In this document: piece after piece, positions 1 through 8,140 of the stretch
How the letters are laid out: every line of letters starts with the position of its first letter
How positions within the stretch are numbered: position 1 is the stretch's first letter
DNA from: Streptomyces zagrosensis
GTDB lineage: Bacteria; Actinomycetota; Actinomycetes; Streptomycetales; Streptomycetaceae
Length of the DNA: 64,000 nucleotides
Direction of reading: 5' to 3'
NCBI RefSeq assembly: GCF_014203645.1
Contig: NZ_JACHJL010000011.1
Span: 186,001-250,000, forward strand
Made by a program: the position numbers and the translations under genes
The notes under the pieces: model-generated
What the model was told of the DNA's origin: nothing
What the model saw: only the letters and a program-made list of their open reading frames with translations
Databases searched by the model: none

Positions 1-339
1 GGAGATGTCCTCGTCACCGACAATGGCCGGCTGCTCGGGGTGCTGACGGACCGCGACATCACCTTGCGCGCGGTCGCAGACGGTGCCGACCCGCTGACGG
101 TGAGCTGCCTGTCGATCTGCACCCCCGAGCCGGTCACGGTGGCTCCTGACGCGGCCGTGGGTGACGCGGTACGGCTGATGCGGCGGCACGCGATTCGCAG
201 GCTTCCGGTCGTGGAAAACGGGCAGCCGCTTGGCATGGTGAGCATCGGGGACATCGCCGAAGAACACGATCCGGGCTCCGCGCTGGCAGACATCAGCCGG
301 GCCCGGCCCACCAACAGCGCTGGTGGGCCAGCCGGCTGA
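1..339 (+). CDS. CBS-domain protein, 5' end outside window
   Basis: This is the C-terminal part of a CBS-domain protein. The frame is open from base 1, so the start lies left of the window. The 112 visible residues hold the end of one CBS repeat (LLGVLTDRDI, residues about 12-21) and a second repeat ending in QPLGMVSIGDIA. Paired CBS repeats form a Bateman module that usually binds adenine nucleotides; small stand-alone ones are common in actinomycetes. No fused catalytic domain is visible and the ligand cannot be told. Its last codons contain a 9-bp inverted repeat (305-313 with 321-329). Confidence 0.85.
   Translation, partial: GDVLVTDNGRLLGVLTDRDITLRAVADGADPLTVSCLSICTPEPVTVAPDAAVGDAVRLMRRHAIRRLPVVENGQPLGMVSIGDIAEEHDPGSALADISRARPTNSAGGPAG
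305..329 (+). terminator. Hairpin in the last codons of the CBS gene
   Basis: GGCCCACCA and TGGTGGGCC form a perfect 9-bp stem around a 7-base loop, ending 10 bases before the end of the CBS gene. No T-tract follows, as is usual in Streptomyces. It may help end transcription or may be chance in GC-rich coding DNA. Confidence 0.3.
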
Positions 340-361
340 CAACGTTCCCGTACGCCGGGCG

Positions 362-406
362 CGCCGTACGCGCCGTACGCACCGTACGCACGGCATGTGC
401 CGTACG
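362..406. repeat. Five 9-bp tandem units of CGCCGTACG type
   Basis: Units start at 362, 371, 380, 389 and 398: CGCCGTACG, CGCCGTACG, CACCGTACG, CACGGCATG, TGCCGTACG. They fill the gap between the CBS gene and the PAP2/kinase gene. Each unit contains GTAC, so short hairpins are possible. No function is assigned. Confidence 0.7.
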
Positions 407-512
407 TACAGGCCGCGGCCGTGTCCCCCGCACCACGGCTTACGCTGACGGGCGCCGCAGAGCCGGCGGCCGTGGCGGAGCCACGCGAGCAGTTAACCAA
501 GGGAGTGGACGC

Positions 513-2330
513 ATGGCGGGAAAGGGCGCGCGGCCGACCGGGGCGCACCGGTCGCGAGGGCGCAGACGATCGCGGGGCAGCGCCACGGCAGGGCCAGGGT
601 CATTCGGTACCCCGCCATCGTGGGCGCCCTGGCTTCGGCCTGCGGGAGCCTTGCCGATACGGCCCGCGGAGCGCGCTGCGGAGGGGGACCGCTGGCTGGT
701 CCGCCTGGACAAACGGTTCTTTGAGACGGTGGCAGCACGGAATTGGCCGGGGGCTGAGCCGGTGTTGCCGCGGCTGAGCCGCAGCGCGAACCACGGGCTG
801 CTGTGGTTCGGCATCGCGGCGGGCATGGCGGCCACCGGTCATCGGCCCACGCGCAAGGCCGCGCTGCGTGGAGTGGCATCGCTGGCCCTGGCGTCGGCGA
901 CGGTGAACACCGTGGGCAAGCGTTCGGTGCGTCGGGCCAGGCCGCTGCTGGATGCGGTACCGATGATCCGGCGGCTGCGCCGACAGCCCTTCACCACCTC
1001 CTTCCCCTCCGGGCACTCCGCGTCGGCCGCCGCCTTCGCCGTGGGCGTGGCACTGGAATCGCGCCGTTGGGGCGCCGTGGTGGCCCCCATCGCGGCGTCG
1101 GTGGCGTTCTCCCGCATCTACACGGGCGCGCACTACCCCAGCGATGTGATCGCGGGCGCGGCCCTCGGTGCCGGCGCGGCGTTGGCCGTACGCGGACTCG
1201 TACCGACCCGGCACCAGTTGCCGTCCGCCGCGCGCCCGCGTACCGACGCCCCCGCGCTGCCCGGTGGCCGCGGGCTGATCATCGTCGCCAACTCCGGATC
1301 GGGCGCAACGAGCGTGTGGCCGCCGCGGGCCGATCCGCTGGAGGCGATCAGAGAGGCGTTGCCCGAGGCCGAGTTCTGGATGTTCACGCCCGAGCCCGAG
1401 CCCGATCTGGTTCCCGAGGAGGAGGCGGCCAAGGCACATGCCGCGGCCGACCGGGACAAGCGCGCCGGTGTGCTCCCCACGCAGGTCACCGAGGTCGATG
1501 ACGCCGGCGGCGTAGCGGCGCCCGTAGCACTTCACGCAGTGCCGCCCGCCGACGAGCCGCCATCGCTGACCGACTTGCTGGAGAAGGCCGCGCGCCGAGC
1601 CTGGGAGGTCGGCGGCGCGCTGGGAGTGTGCGGCGGCGACGGCACCGTCAGCGCCGCGGCCACCGTGGCGGCGCGCACCGGCCTACCGCTGGCCGTGCTG
1701 CCCGGCGGCACGTTCAACCACTTCGCGTACGACCTGGGCCTGGAGACCGTCGATGACACCTGCCGGGCGGTGACGGCGGGTGAGGCCGTGGCCGTTGACC
1801 TCGCGCGCTTCACGCCCGATGGCTCCTCATCGCCCACCCACTACGTCAACACCTTCAGCATCGGTTGCTATCCGGAGCTGGTACGCATCCGGGAACACTG
1901 GGCAGGGCGCATCGGCAGTTGGCCAGCCGAGGTGCTGGCCGCGGCCCGGGTGCTGCGTACATCGGAACCGCTCCCACTCGTCGTCAACGGCGCCAGCCGC
2001 TCGGTGTGGATGCTCTTCGCGGGCAACTGCTCCTACCGCGGGGTTGGTTCGGCCCCGGCCAGCAGGCACGATCTGGCCGATGGGCTACTCGATGTGCGCA
2101 TCGTGCACGGCGGTCGGCTGCCTCGTGTCCGGCTGCTGACGGCAGCGCTGTTCGGCGTGCTGCGCCGCTCCCCCACCCACGCGGAGGCACGGCTGCGCCG
2201 GCTGCGGGTGGACGGCATTCCCGAGGGTGCGCATCTCGCGTACGACGGCGAGGTGGCACCGGCACCGCCCGGCCTGACCCTGGACAAGGTGAACGAGGCA
2301 CTGCGCGTCTACCGGCCGCTCGAAGGCTGA
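513..2330 (+). CDS. PAP2 phosphatase fused to a diacylglycerol-kinase-type catalytic domain
   Basis: A 605-residue two-domain lipid enzyme. The N-terminal half has the PAP2 phosphatase signature: KRSVRRARP (K136, matching KX6RP), PSGH at 165-168, and R201-H207-D211 in RIYTGAHYPSD. The C-terminal half, from about 250, is a diacylglycerol/sphingosine kinase-like domain with LIIVANSGSG near the phosphate-binding loop, GGDGT at 374-378 and LPGGTFNHFA soon after. The two halves would dephosphorylate and phosphorylate lipid or isoprenoid substrates at the membrane; the actual substrate is unknown. The ATG follows AAGGGAG by 7 bases. This fusion is known in actinobacteria. Both active-site motif sets look intact. 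Confidence 0.85.
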   Translation: MAGKGARPTGAHRSRGRRRSRGSATAGPGSFGTPPSWAPWLRPAGALPIRPAERAAEGDRWLVRLDKRFFETVAARNWPGAEPVLPRLSRSANHGLLWFGIAAGMAATGHRPTRKAALRGVASLALASATVNTVGKRSVRRARPLLDAVPMIRRLRRQPFTTSFPSGHSASAAAFAVGVALESRRWGAVVAPIAASVAFSRIYTGAHYPSDVIAGAALGAGAALAVRGLVPTRHQLPSAARPRTDAPALPGGRGLIIVANSGSGATSVWPPRADPLEAIREALPEAEFWMFTPEPEPDLVPEEEAAKAHAAADRDKRAGVLPTQVTEVDDAGGVAAPVALHAVPPADEPPSLTDLLEKAARRAWEVGGALGVCGGDGTVSAAATVAARTGLPLAVLPGGTFNHFAYDLGLETVDDTCRAVTAGEAVAVDLARFTPDGSSSPTHYVNTFSIGCYPELVRIREHWAGRIGSWPAEVLAAARVLRTSEPLPLVVNGASRSVWMLFAGNCSYRGVGSAPASRHDLADGLLDVRIVHGGRLPRVRLLTAALFGVLRRSPTHAEARLRRLRVDGIPEGAHLAYDGEVAPAPPGLTLDKVNEALRVYRPLEG

Positions 2331-2437
2331 GGGCTGCGCCGCGGCACGACAGCCGGTGCTGGTCGGGTGGGGCGTACCGGCAGGGGCCAGCACCGGTGGT
2401 CGCGCCGACAGTCAGCCGCCGCACCTCGCGGACGGAC

Positions 2438-2490
2438 CACCGCACACCGGATGGGCTCACCGCACACCGGTCGAGGTCACCGCGCATCCC
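2438..2490. repeat. Three 13-bp direct repeats at an exact 20-bp period
   Basis: CACCGCACACCGG occurs at 2438-2450 and 2458-2470, and a diverged copy CACCGCGCATCCC at 2478-2490. The 20-bp spacing puts all three on nearly the same face of the helix, as for cooperative protein sites. They lie 112-164 bp before the methyltransferase start and after the stop of the PAP2/kinase gene. Confidence 0.6.
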
Positions 2491-2601
2491 CCGATGACCG
2501 CATCGTAAGACGCCTCGCTCACCATGCGAGATGTCAGCGTACGGTGCGACGTGGGCGTCCGCGCACGGGCGCCCCCACTCCAGGGGAACGAGAGGTCCGC
2601 C

Positions 2602-3423
2602 ATGTCCACCGGCACGCCGCGCCGCGCCGCCTCCTATGTCCACGGCCATCACGCGTCAGTGCTCCGCTCCCACACCTGGCGCACTGCCGCCAATTCGGCT
2701 GCCTATCTGCTGCCCGATCTCACCACCGGGCACTCGGTACTCGACCTGGGCTGCGGGCCCGGCACCATCACCGTCGATCTCGCGGAGCGAGTGGCGCCGG
2801 GCCAGGTCACGGCCGTTGACGCGGCCGATGGCGTGCTGGACCGGGCACGCGCCGTGGCGGCCGAACGCGGACTTGCCAACATCACGTTCGCCGTCGCCGA
2901 CGCGCACCAACTGGACTACCCCGACGCCTCGTTCGATGTGGTGCACGCCCATCAGGTGCTCCAGCACCTGGGTGACCCGGTAGGCGCGCTGCGCGAGGCG
3001 CGCCGGGTCTGCCGTCCCGGTGGCGTGATCGCCGCGCGGGACGCCGACTATGCCGCCATGGCGTGGTATCCGCGCGTCCCCGGCCTCGATACCTGGCTGG
3101 CGATCTACCGCTCGGTGGCCCGCGGCAGCGGTGGCGAGCCGGACGCCGGGCGACAGTTGCTGTCCTGGGCCCGCGAGGCGGGCTGCACCGACATCACGGC
3201 CACCGCCAGCACCTGGTGCTATGCGACGGCCCCCGAACGCGCCTGGTGGAGCGGGCTGTGGGCAGAACGGACGCTGACCCCCGAGTATGTGGAGCGCACC
3301 GTTTCCGGCGGGTACGCCACTCGGGAGGCATTGCACACAGCCGCCGACGCCTGGCGGGAGTGGGGCGAGGCGGCCGACAGCTGGTTTGCCGTCCTGCACG
3401 GGGAGATCCTCTGCCGCGTGTGA
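2602..3423 (+). CDS. Class I SAM-dependent methyltransferase
   Basis: A 273-residue protein with a standard class I methyltransferase fold. Motif I is VLDLGCGPGT at about 46-55. Later come the acidic-loop region (VTAVDAADG), a middle motif (VHAHQVLQHL) and LREARRVCRPGGV. It resembles UbiE/Methyltransf_11-type enzymes acting on small molecules; the acceptor is not predictable. The frame is open upstream to 2524, but I chose the ATG at 2602 because GAGAGG precedes it and the upstream residues look non-coding. A glyoxalase-fold gene follows after 24 bases, so the two may be co-transcribed. Confidence 0.85.
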   Translation: MSTGTPRRAASYVHGHHASVLRSHTWRTAANSAAYLLPDLTTGHSVLDLGCGPGTITVDLAERVAPGQVTAVDAADGVLDRARAVAAERGLANITFAVADAHQLDYPDASFDVVHAHQVLQHLGDPVGALREARRVCRPGGVIAARDADYAAMAWYPRVPGLDTWLAIYRSVARGSGGEPDAGRQLLSWAREAGCTDITATASTWCYATAPERAWWSGLWAERTLTPEYVERTVSGGYATREALHTAADAWREWGEAADSWFAVLHGEILCRV

Positions 3424-3447
3424 TCCCTCTCAACTAGGCTCGGCAGC

Positions 3448-3807
3448 ATGGACATTTTGGGGACTTCGCTGCGGGTGTGCGTGCCGAATCTGGATGCCGC
3501 AATCGCCGTCTACGAGCGGCTGACCGGGGCGCAGGCGATGCGCTTCGAGCGGGGCAGCGTGTCGGTCGCCGCCGTTGGCTGCTTCTTCCTGATGAGCGGC
3601 CCCGAGGCCGAGTTGTCGATCCTCCGGAAGGTCACGGCGACGCTTGCGGTGCGGGATGTGGACGAGGCCATGCAGGACCTGGAGTCAGTGGGCGCGCAGA
3701 TCATCGCTGGCCCGCTGCCGACTCCGATCGGCCGCAACCTGGTCGCCCGGCACCCGGACGGCTCGGTCTTCGAGTACGTGGACCGCAACCCGCAACCGGG
3801 TCCCTGA
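3448..3807 (+). CDS. VOC (glyoxalase/bleomycin-resistance-like) protein
   Basis: A 119-residue single VOC-fold protein. It opens with the typical strand (SLRVCVPNLDAAIAVYERL) and ends with RHPDGSVFEYVD, the usual last strand with its metal-ligand glutamate. Members of this superfamily are lyases, dioxygenases or drug-binding proteins, and the sequence alone does not tell which. It lies 24 bases after the methyltransferase on the same strand. Its stop is 28 bases from the stop of the convergent DUF5107 gene, with no room for a separate terminator. Confidence 0.8.
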   Translation: MDILGTSLRVCVPNLDAAIAVYERLTGAQAMRFERGSVSVAAVGCFFLMSGPEAELSILRKVTATLAVRDVDEAMQDLESVGAQIIAGPLPTPIGRNLVARHPDGSVFEYVDRNPQPGP

Positions 3808-3835
3808 CCGGGGCCAGCCCCCAGCTCGCACCGCG

Positions 3836-5977
3836 TTACGACGGTCGCATCCGGAACTCGTAGCGGTCCGGCAGCGGATGCTCCGCGCGGGCCCGCGCCC
3901 GCACGTCGCCGGAGCTGAGTTCCGCCGCCCCCTCGCGGGCAGCGATGAGGGCTTCGGCGATGGCGTACCAGGTGTCGCTCAGCGCCTCGTCGCCCTCGCG
4001 GAGATCGTCCACTTCAAAGCCCCGGTCGAACAGCGCGCGGGCCTGCTGCACATCGCCACTCGCCAGCAGCACCCGGGCTTCGAGCAGGACGAATCTGCCG
4101 CGCTCACGCACCGCGGCGGGCAGTGCGGCCAAGACGGTACGCGCGTCATCGGCGCGCCGCACCGCCAACAGGGCGCTCACCGCCTCGCGTCCGAGCCCCG
4201 CCAGCGCCACGGTCCACTCGGCCGCCGCGTCGTCCGGGCCTGCTGGGTCCGCCGCTTCCACGGCAGCCGCGCCGCTGGCACCACCAGCCCCACTAGCGCC
4301 GCCGTCGCCGTTTCGAGTGCGCCACTCGTCCACCGCTCCACGGAAGGCGGCGAGCCAACGGTCGGCTGCCCGGTCGTGGTGACCGTCCAGCTGATCGGCA
4401 ACGGCCAGGCAGCGCAACACCGGCCACCAGTCGCTGATCTCGATGGCCCGCTCCCAGCTCCGTACCGCCTGCGAACGGTCGCCCTCGTGCCACTGGGCAA
4501 CGCCCAGGTGGTACTTGAGGTGCGGGTCCACCAGCACATCGGCGTCGGCGGTCTCCAGGAGTTCGCGCCAGGGGCGCGACACCAACGAGGTGCCCGGCGG
4601 CATCGCGGGCTCGGGCGCGGGCAGCGCGCCGGTTCGCAGAAGGTCGCGCCACGGCTGCTGTTTGGCGCCCAGCGCGGCGGGGGCGAACGGCGTGCCCGGC
4701 AGCACGTATCCGCCGCGTTCCACCTCAAGCGCGCCCCAGCCCGACCCCTGGGCCAGTGACTCCTTAGGCTCGGTGTCGGCGTGCGGCAGCCACGCCTGAT
4801 ACGCGGCCTCGACATCGGCCCGTGGCAGCGCCTGCGCGAGCCGTTCGGCCACCGCGCCGCGGGCCGCTGCCCAGTCGGCGCCGTGGACGGCGGCGGCGTC
4901 GGCATCCAACGGTCCGTACGCCTCCAGCCAACTGAAGTCCTCTTCGGCTCCGAGCCGCACGTGTTCGAGTTGGGTACGGGCGAGGCCGGCCTGAATCTCG
5001 GCATAGCCGCCGGTGCCCGGCTCGGTGAGCCAGCGCTGCCAACGGCGCCCACCGGCCCCCGCGCCCCACAAAAAGAGCTTGCGGCCTCGCAGCAGGTCGG
5101 TCGAGGTGTGCACCAGCCCACGGCCATCGGCGTCCAACGCGGCGATCCAGCGCCTGTCGTCGGCGGGCAGCTCGTAGAAGTAGTCGGCCGCATACGCGCT
5201 GCGCAGCGGATAGGTGTGATCCACGCCCTGCCACTCGGGCACCGGGACGCGGCGCAGGTCGCGCTCATAGCCGAAGTGGTACGCCGCGTCGGCCGGGGCC
5301 AGGACCCGGCTGCCCTCGTCCTCGGGGACGGCGATGTTGGACCACCAGTAGACCGGGGCCGGATGGGGATGCGGATTGCGCACCCGTACGCCCACGTACA
5401 GGAAGTCCGAACCGTCCGGGAGCCACAGATCGATCTGGAACGGCAGGTCACGCAGCCGCTCCCACTCCCATAGGCGCAGCATCTCGCCGCCGCAGCCGTC
5501 TGGCGCGGGGACGCGCGCCGCGTGCATGGGCGCACAGGAGAGGGTGGTGTGGCCAGTGGCGCCGATGTTCCACTCGATGCCGCCGGAGAACCAGGCGCCG
5601 TTGAGCGCGAAGTCGGCGGGTTGGAAGACGGGGTTGCGGTAGAGGAGTTCGCGCTCGGTCGGCTTGTGGAAGAGGGAGACGACCCGCCCGCCGAGGCCGG
5701 GCAGCACGGTGGCGCGCAGTCGGTCGTTCTCGATCACGATGGCGTCCAGCGCGGTGGGTACGCGATGGCGCGTGTAGGCGTCGCGCAGCCGGGTGGGCAG
5801 CACCGAGTGCAGCGGCTCGTACGCGACTTGCCGGGCCATTTGGTCGGGCAGCTGGGCCCGGGTCCGGTCATCGATGCGGTGGACCTCGTCCAGTGGGCTC
5901 AGGGCGGGCAGCGGGTTCTCCGGGCCCAGCGGCGCGGCGGGAAGGGTCAGGGTGGTGCGTCGCACGCTCGTTGCCAC
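3836..5977 (-). CDS. DUF5107 domain protein with TPR-like C-terminal half
   Basis: A large protein of about 713 residues. The N-terminal half matches the DUF5107 pattern: LPGLGGRVVSLFHKPTERELL, then NGAWFSGGIEWNIGATGH and YWWSNIAVPEDEG. This aldose-epimerase-like beta fold is thought to act on sugars. The C-terminal half is alanine-rich helical repeats (HLGVAQWHEGDRSQAVRSWE) of TPR character. The frame is open to an ATG at 6046, but the GTG at 5977 has GAGAGG at a suitable distance and the protein then begins directly with conserved-looking sequence. Divergent to the siderophore esterase gene. The function is not established. Confidence 0.75.
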   Translation of the reverse strand: MATSVRRTTLTLPAAPLGPENPLPALSPLDEVHRIDDRTRAQLPDQMARQVAYEPLHSVLPTRLRDAYTRHRVPTALDAIVIENDRLRATVLPGLGGRVVSLFHKPTERELLYRNPVFQPADFALNGAWFSGGIEWNIGATGHTTLSCAPMHAARVPAPDGCGGEMLRLWEWERLRDLPFQIDLWLPDGSDFLYVGVRVRNPHPHPAPVYWWSNIAVPEDEGSRVLAPADAAYHFGYERDLRRVPVPEWQGVDHTYPLRSAYAADYFYELPADDRRWIAALDADGRGLVHTSTDLLRGRKLFLWGAGAGGRRWQRWLTEPGTGGYAEIQAGLARTQLEHVRLGAEEDFSWLEAYGPLDADAAAVHGADWAAARGAVAERLAQALPRADVEAAYQAWLPHADTEPKESLAQGSGWGALEVERGGYVLPGTPFAPAALGAKQQPWRDLLRTGALPAPEPAMPPGTSLVSRPWRELLETADADVLVDPHLKYHLGVAQWHEGDRSQAVRSWERAIEISDWWPVLRCLAVADQLDGHHDRAADRWLAAFRGAVDEWRTRNGDGGASGAGGASGAAAVEAADPAGPDDAAAEWTVALAGLGREAVSALLAVRRADDARTVLAALPAAVRERGRFVLLEARVLLASGDVQQARALFDRGFEVDDLREGDEALSDTWYAIAEALIAAREGAAELSSGDVRARARAEHPLPDRYEFRMRPS

Positions 5978-6141
5978 TGCTGCCTCTCTCAGTCCTTGAC
6001 CTGTGGCCCCCTCGGCTGCGGCGGCCGTGTGATCACCATGGAACATGGTGTGGCCCCGGCTGAACAGGGCTTCCGCCGATCAGAGTTCCGCCGGGGCGGT
6101 CATGGGTGGTGGGCGGCCGGGGGAACGATCCTCACGGCAGG

Positions 6142-6160
6142 TAAGGTAATCCTAATCTTT
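6142..6160. promoter_or_regulatory. Iron box (DmdR/IdeR-type operator) before the esterase
   Basis: TAAGGTAATCCTAATCTTT agrees with the IdeR/DmdR consensus TTAGGTTAGGCTAACCTAA at 12 of 19 positions and is AT-rich against its surroundings. It lies 45-63 bp before the esterase ATG. It is the weakest of three such boxes in the window; the other two flank siderophore synthesis and transport genes, which supports it. Confidence 0.65.
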
Positions 6161-6204
6161 AGCAGTTCTTTGTCGGTTTTGCGTCGTGCCGGAGGTTTAC
6201 TCCC

Positions 6205-7791
6205 ATGCTTTCCTCCCTCCCGCCGACCGGGATGCCCAAGCGGCCCCCGCGGGTGCCGCGCCCCGCGCCCGTGCCGCGCGTGGACAGCCCGCGGTTGGCG
6301 ACGCTGGCGCGCCGCCTTGAGGCGTGCGGGCAGGAGGCAGCGGGCGCCGAGGGGGCAGCGGCAGAGGCAGTGGCAGAGTTTTGGCGCGAGGTCGCGGCCG
6401 TTGGCGCCCCACTGATCGAGCAAGACCCGCAGGGCGACCCCGAACACGCGGTGGTCACCTTCGTTTGGCGCGGCTCGCAGGACACCCGGGCGGTGCTGGT
6501 GCTGCCCAACAAGGTGATCGATCCGCGCGAGCCCGACCGCAACCTGATGGACCGGTTGCCAGGCACCGACATCTGGCACTGGTCGGTGCGGATGCGGCGC
6601 GACTGGCGGGCGACGTACGCGCTGTGCGTCGACGAACCCGATGCCGAGCAGGCTCCCCCGCCGGCCGCAAGCCACCGCGGTGGCCCGCCACCTGCGGGGG
6701 GCCGTCCGGCCCCCGCAGACGCCGCGGGCCCCGCGGACCCCGGGTATATCGCCTGGCTACGCGGCCAGGGCCGGCCCGATCCGCTCAACCCCCGTGCGCT
6801 GCCCCGACGCTGGGGTGGTGCTCAGCAGTCGGTGGTGCGCCTGCCGCTGGCGCCGAGCGAGGCCGACTGGCAGGTGCGCGACGGCATCCCCCGCGGTGCG
6901 GTCAGCAGCCATCCGGTGCGTAGCGCCGCACTCGGCACCGAGCGCCGCGTATGGGTCTACACGCCCGCCGGGCGACCCGCGGCCGGGGCGGCGCCGGGCC
7001 CCGACGCAGCGCCCGGTGCCGGCGCGCGGGCGGACCTGCCCGTGCTGGTGCTCTTCGACGGCGAGATGTGGCAGCCGGAACTCGGCGTGGCCACGCTGCT
7101 CGACAACCTGATCGCCGATGGCCGCCTGCCCCCACTGATCGCGCTGCTACCCGACTCCCTCGACAGCGACACCCGCTGGTCCGAACTGGCCTGCAATGAC
7201 CGGTTCGTACGCTTCCTATCGGACGAGCTGCTGCCGTGGGCGGCGGCGCGCTGGCCGGTGACGGACGACCCGGCGCGCACCGTGCTCGCGGGCCAGAGCC
7301 TGGGCGGCCTGATGGCCGCGTACGCCGCGGTGCGCGCCCCGCACCGGTTCGGCAACGCGCTCGCACAGTCGGGCTCCTTCTGGTGGCCGGACGGGCCCCA
7401 GGGCCAGTGGCTGACCTCGCTGCTTGAGGCGGCGCCAGAACACCCCGCCCACCCGGTGCGCTTCTGGCTTTCGGCGGGCGAACAGGAGTGGGTGCTGCTC
7501 CCGGCGAACCGGCGGCTGCCGGCCGTGCTGCGGACGAAGGGATACGAAGCCGAGTACCGGGAGTTCAACGGCGGCCACGACTACCTGTGCTGGCGCACCG
7601 AGCTCGCCGATGGCCTGACCGCACTGCTCGCGGAATGCATAGCCGCTCCGGCGGCGGGACAAGCAGCCGCTCCGGCGGCGGGATATACAGCCGCCCCGGC
7701 GGCGGGATACACAGCCGCCCCGGCGGCGGGAGGTACGAGCGGGGCAACGGCGGGGCGTGCGGACGCGCCGGTCAGTCCGCCGGCTGGCTGA
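6205..7791 (+). CDS. fes: Enterochelin (ferric-enterobactin) esterase
   Basis: A 528-residue esterase of the Fes family. The N-terminal part (to about residue 200) is the Fes-specific domain (VTFVWRGSQDTRAVLV, DIWHWSVRMRRDWRATY). The C-terminal part is an alpha/beta hydrolase with LPVLVLFDGEMW, the nucleophile elbow GQSLGG (Ser365) and GGHDY (His458). It would cut the ester bonds of the ferric tri-catecholate after import and release iron in the cytoplasm. GGAGG lies 9 bases before the ATG, and an iron box lies upstream. The last 50 residues are an Ala/Pro tail made by a 24-bp tandem repeat. Its 3' end overlaps the convergent VOC gene by 20 bases. Confidence 0.9.
   Translation: MLSSLPPTGMPKRPPRVPRPAPVPRVDSPRLATLARRLEACGQEAAGAEGAAAEAVAEFWREVAAVGAPLIEQDPQGDPEHAVVTFVWRGSQDTRAVLVLPNKVIDPREPDRNLMDRLPGTDIWHWSVRMRRDWRATYALCVDEPDAEQAPPPAASHRGGPPPAGGRPAPADAAGPADPGYIAWLRGQGRPDPLNPRALPRRWGGAQQSVVRLPLAPSEADWQVRDGIPRGAVSSHPVRSAALGTERRVWVYTPAGRPAAGAAPGPDAAPGAGARADLPVLVLFDGEMWQPELGVATLLDNLIADGRLPPLIALLPDSLDSDTRWSELACNDRFVRFLSDELLPWAAARWPVTDDPARTVLAGQSLGGLMAAYAAVRAPHRFGNALAQSGSFWWPDGPQGQWLTSLLEAAPEHPAHPVRFWLSAGEQEWVLLPANRRLPAVLRTKGYEAEYREFNGGHDYLCWRTELADGLTALLAECIAAPAAGQAAAPAAGYTAAPAAGYTAAPAAGGTSGATAGRADAPVSPPAG
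7641..7736 (+). repeat. 24-bp tandem repeat, four copies, inside the esterase tail
   Basis: Units start at 7641, 7665, 7689 and 7713, each beginning AGCCGCTCCGGCGGCGGGA or with one base changed. Each encodes eight residues of A-A-P-A-A-G-x-x type. The period is a multiple of three, so copy-number change would keep the frame. The repeats lie beyond the catalytic domain, so the tail length is probably free to vary. Confidence 0.9.
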
Positions 7792-8140
7792 GCCGCAACT
7801 GATTGCCGAAGGGGTCAAGGAGGGTGACCGAAAGGCCGATCTCATCCTCCTCAAGCCCCGGCTTGAGGTACGGGTAGTTCTTGCCCAGCAGTTCGGTGTG
7901 CAGCTCGCGTACGCCATCGAGCTCGATGTATACGGCGGAACCGGGCGTCCCATCCCCGTGGTGCTCCGACAGGTGCAGCACCAGCGCACCCCGGGAGACC
8001 TGCGTGTAGGCGGGCATTCCCGCGGCGAACCGGTGCTCCCAGTCCACGGCGCAGCCGAGGTAGTTCACGTAAAACTCATGGGCCTTGGTCTTGTCGAAGA
8101 CCCGCAGCACGGGAACGGTGCGTCGAAAGGAGACAGTCAT
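7772..8140 (-). CDS. Glyoxalase superfamily (bleomycin-resistance-like) protein
   Basis: A 122-residue VOC-fold protein beginning MTVSFRRTVPVLRVFD, with FYVNYLGCAVDWEHRF and the last strand LLDPFGNQLRLSQ. The order and length match the 'glyoxalase superfamily protein' group related to bleomycin-binding proteins, but drug resistance is not shown. The ATG at 8140 overlaps the stop of the upstream GNAT gene (ATGA), so the pair is probably translationally coupled. A longer frame to 8197 exists but would run into the GNAT gene. Its 3' end overlaps the esterase gene on the other strand. Confidence 0.8.
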   Translation of the reverse strand: MTVSFRRTVPVLRVFDKTKAHEFYVNYLGCAVDWEHRFAAGMPAYTQVSRGALVLHLSEHHGDGTPGSAVYIELDGVRELHTELLGKNYPYLKPGLEEDEIGLSVTLLDPFGNQLRLSQPAD

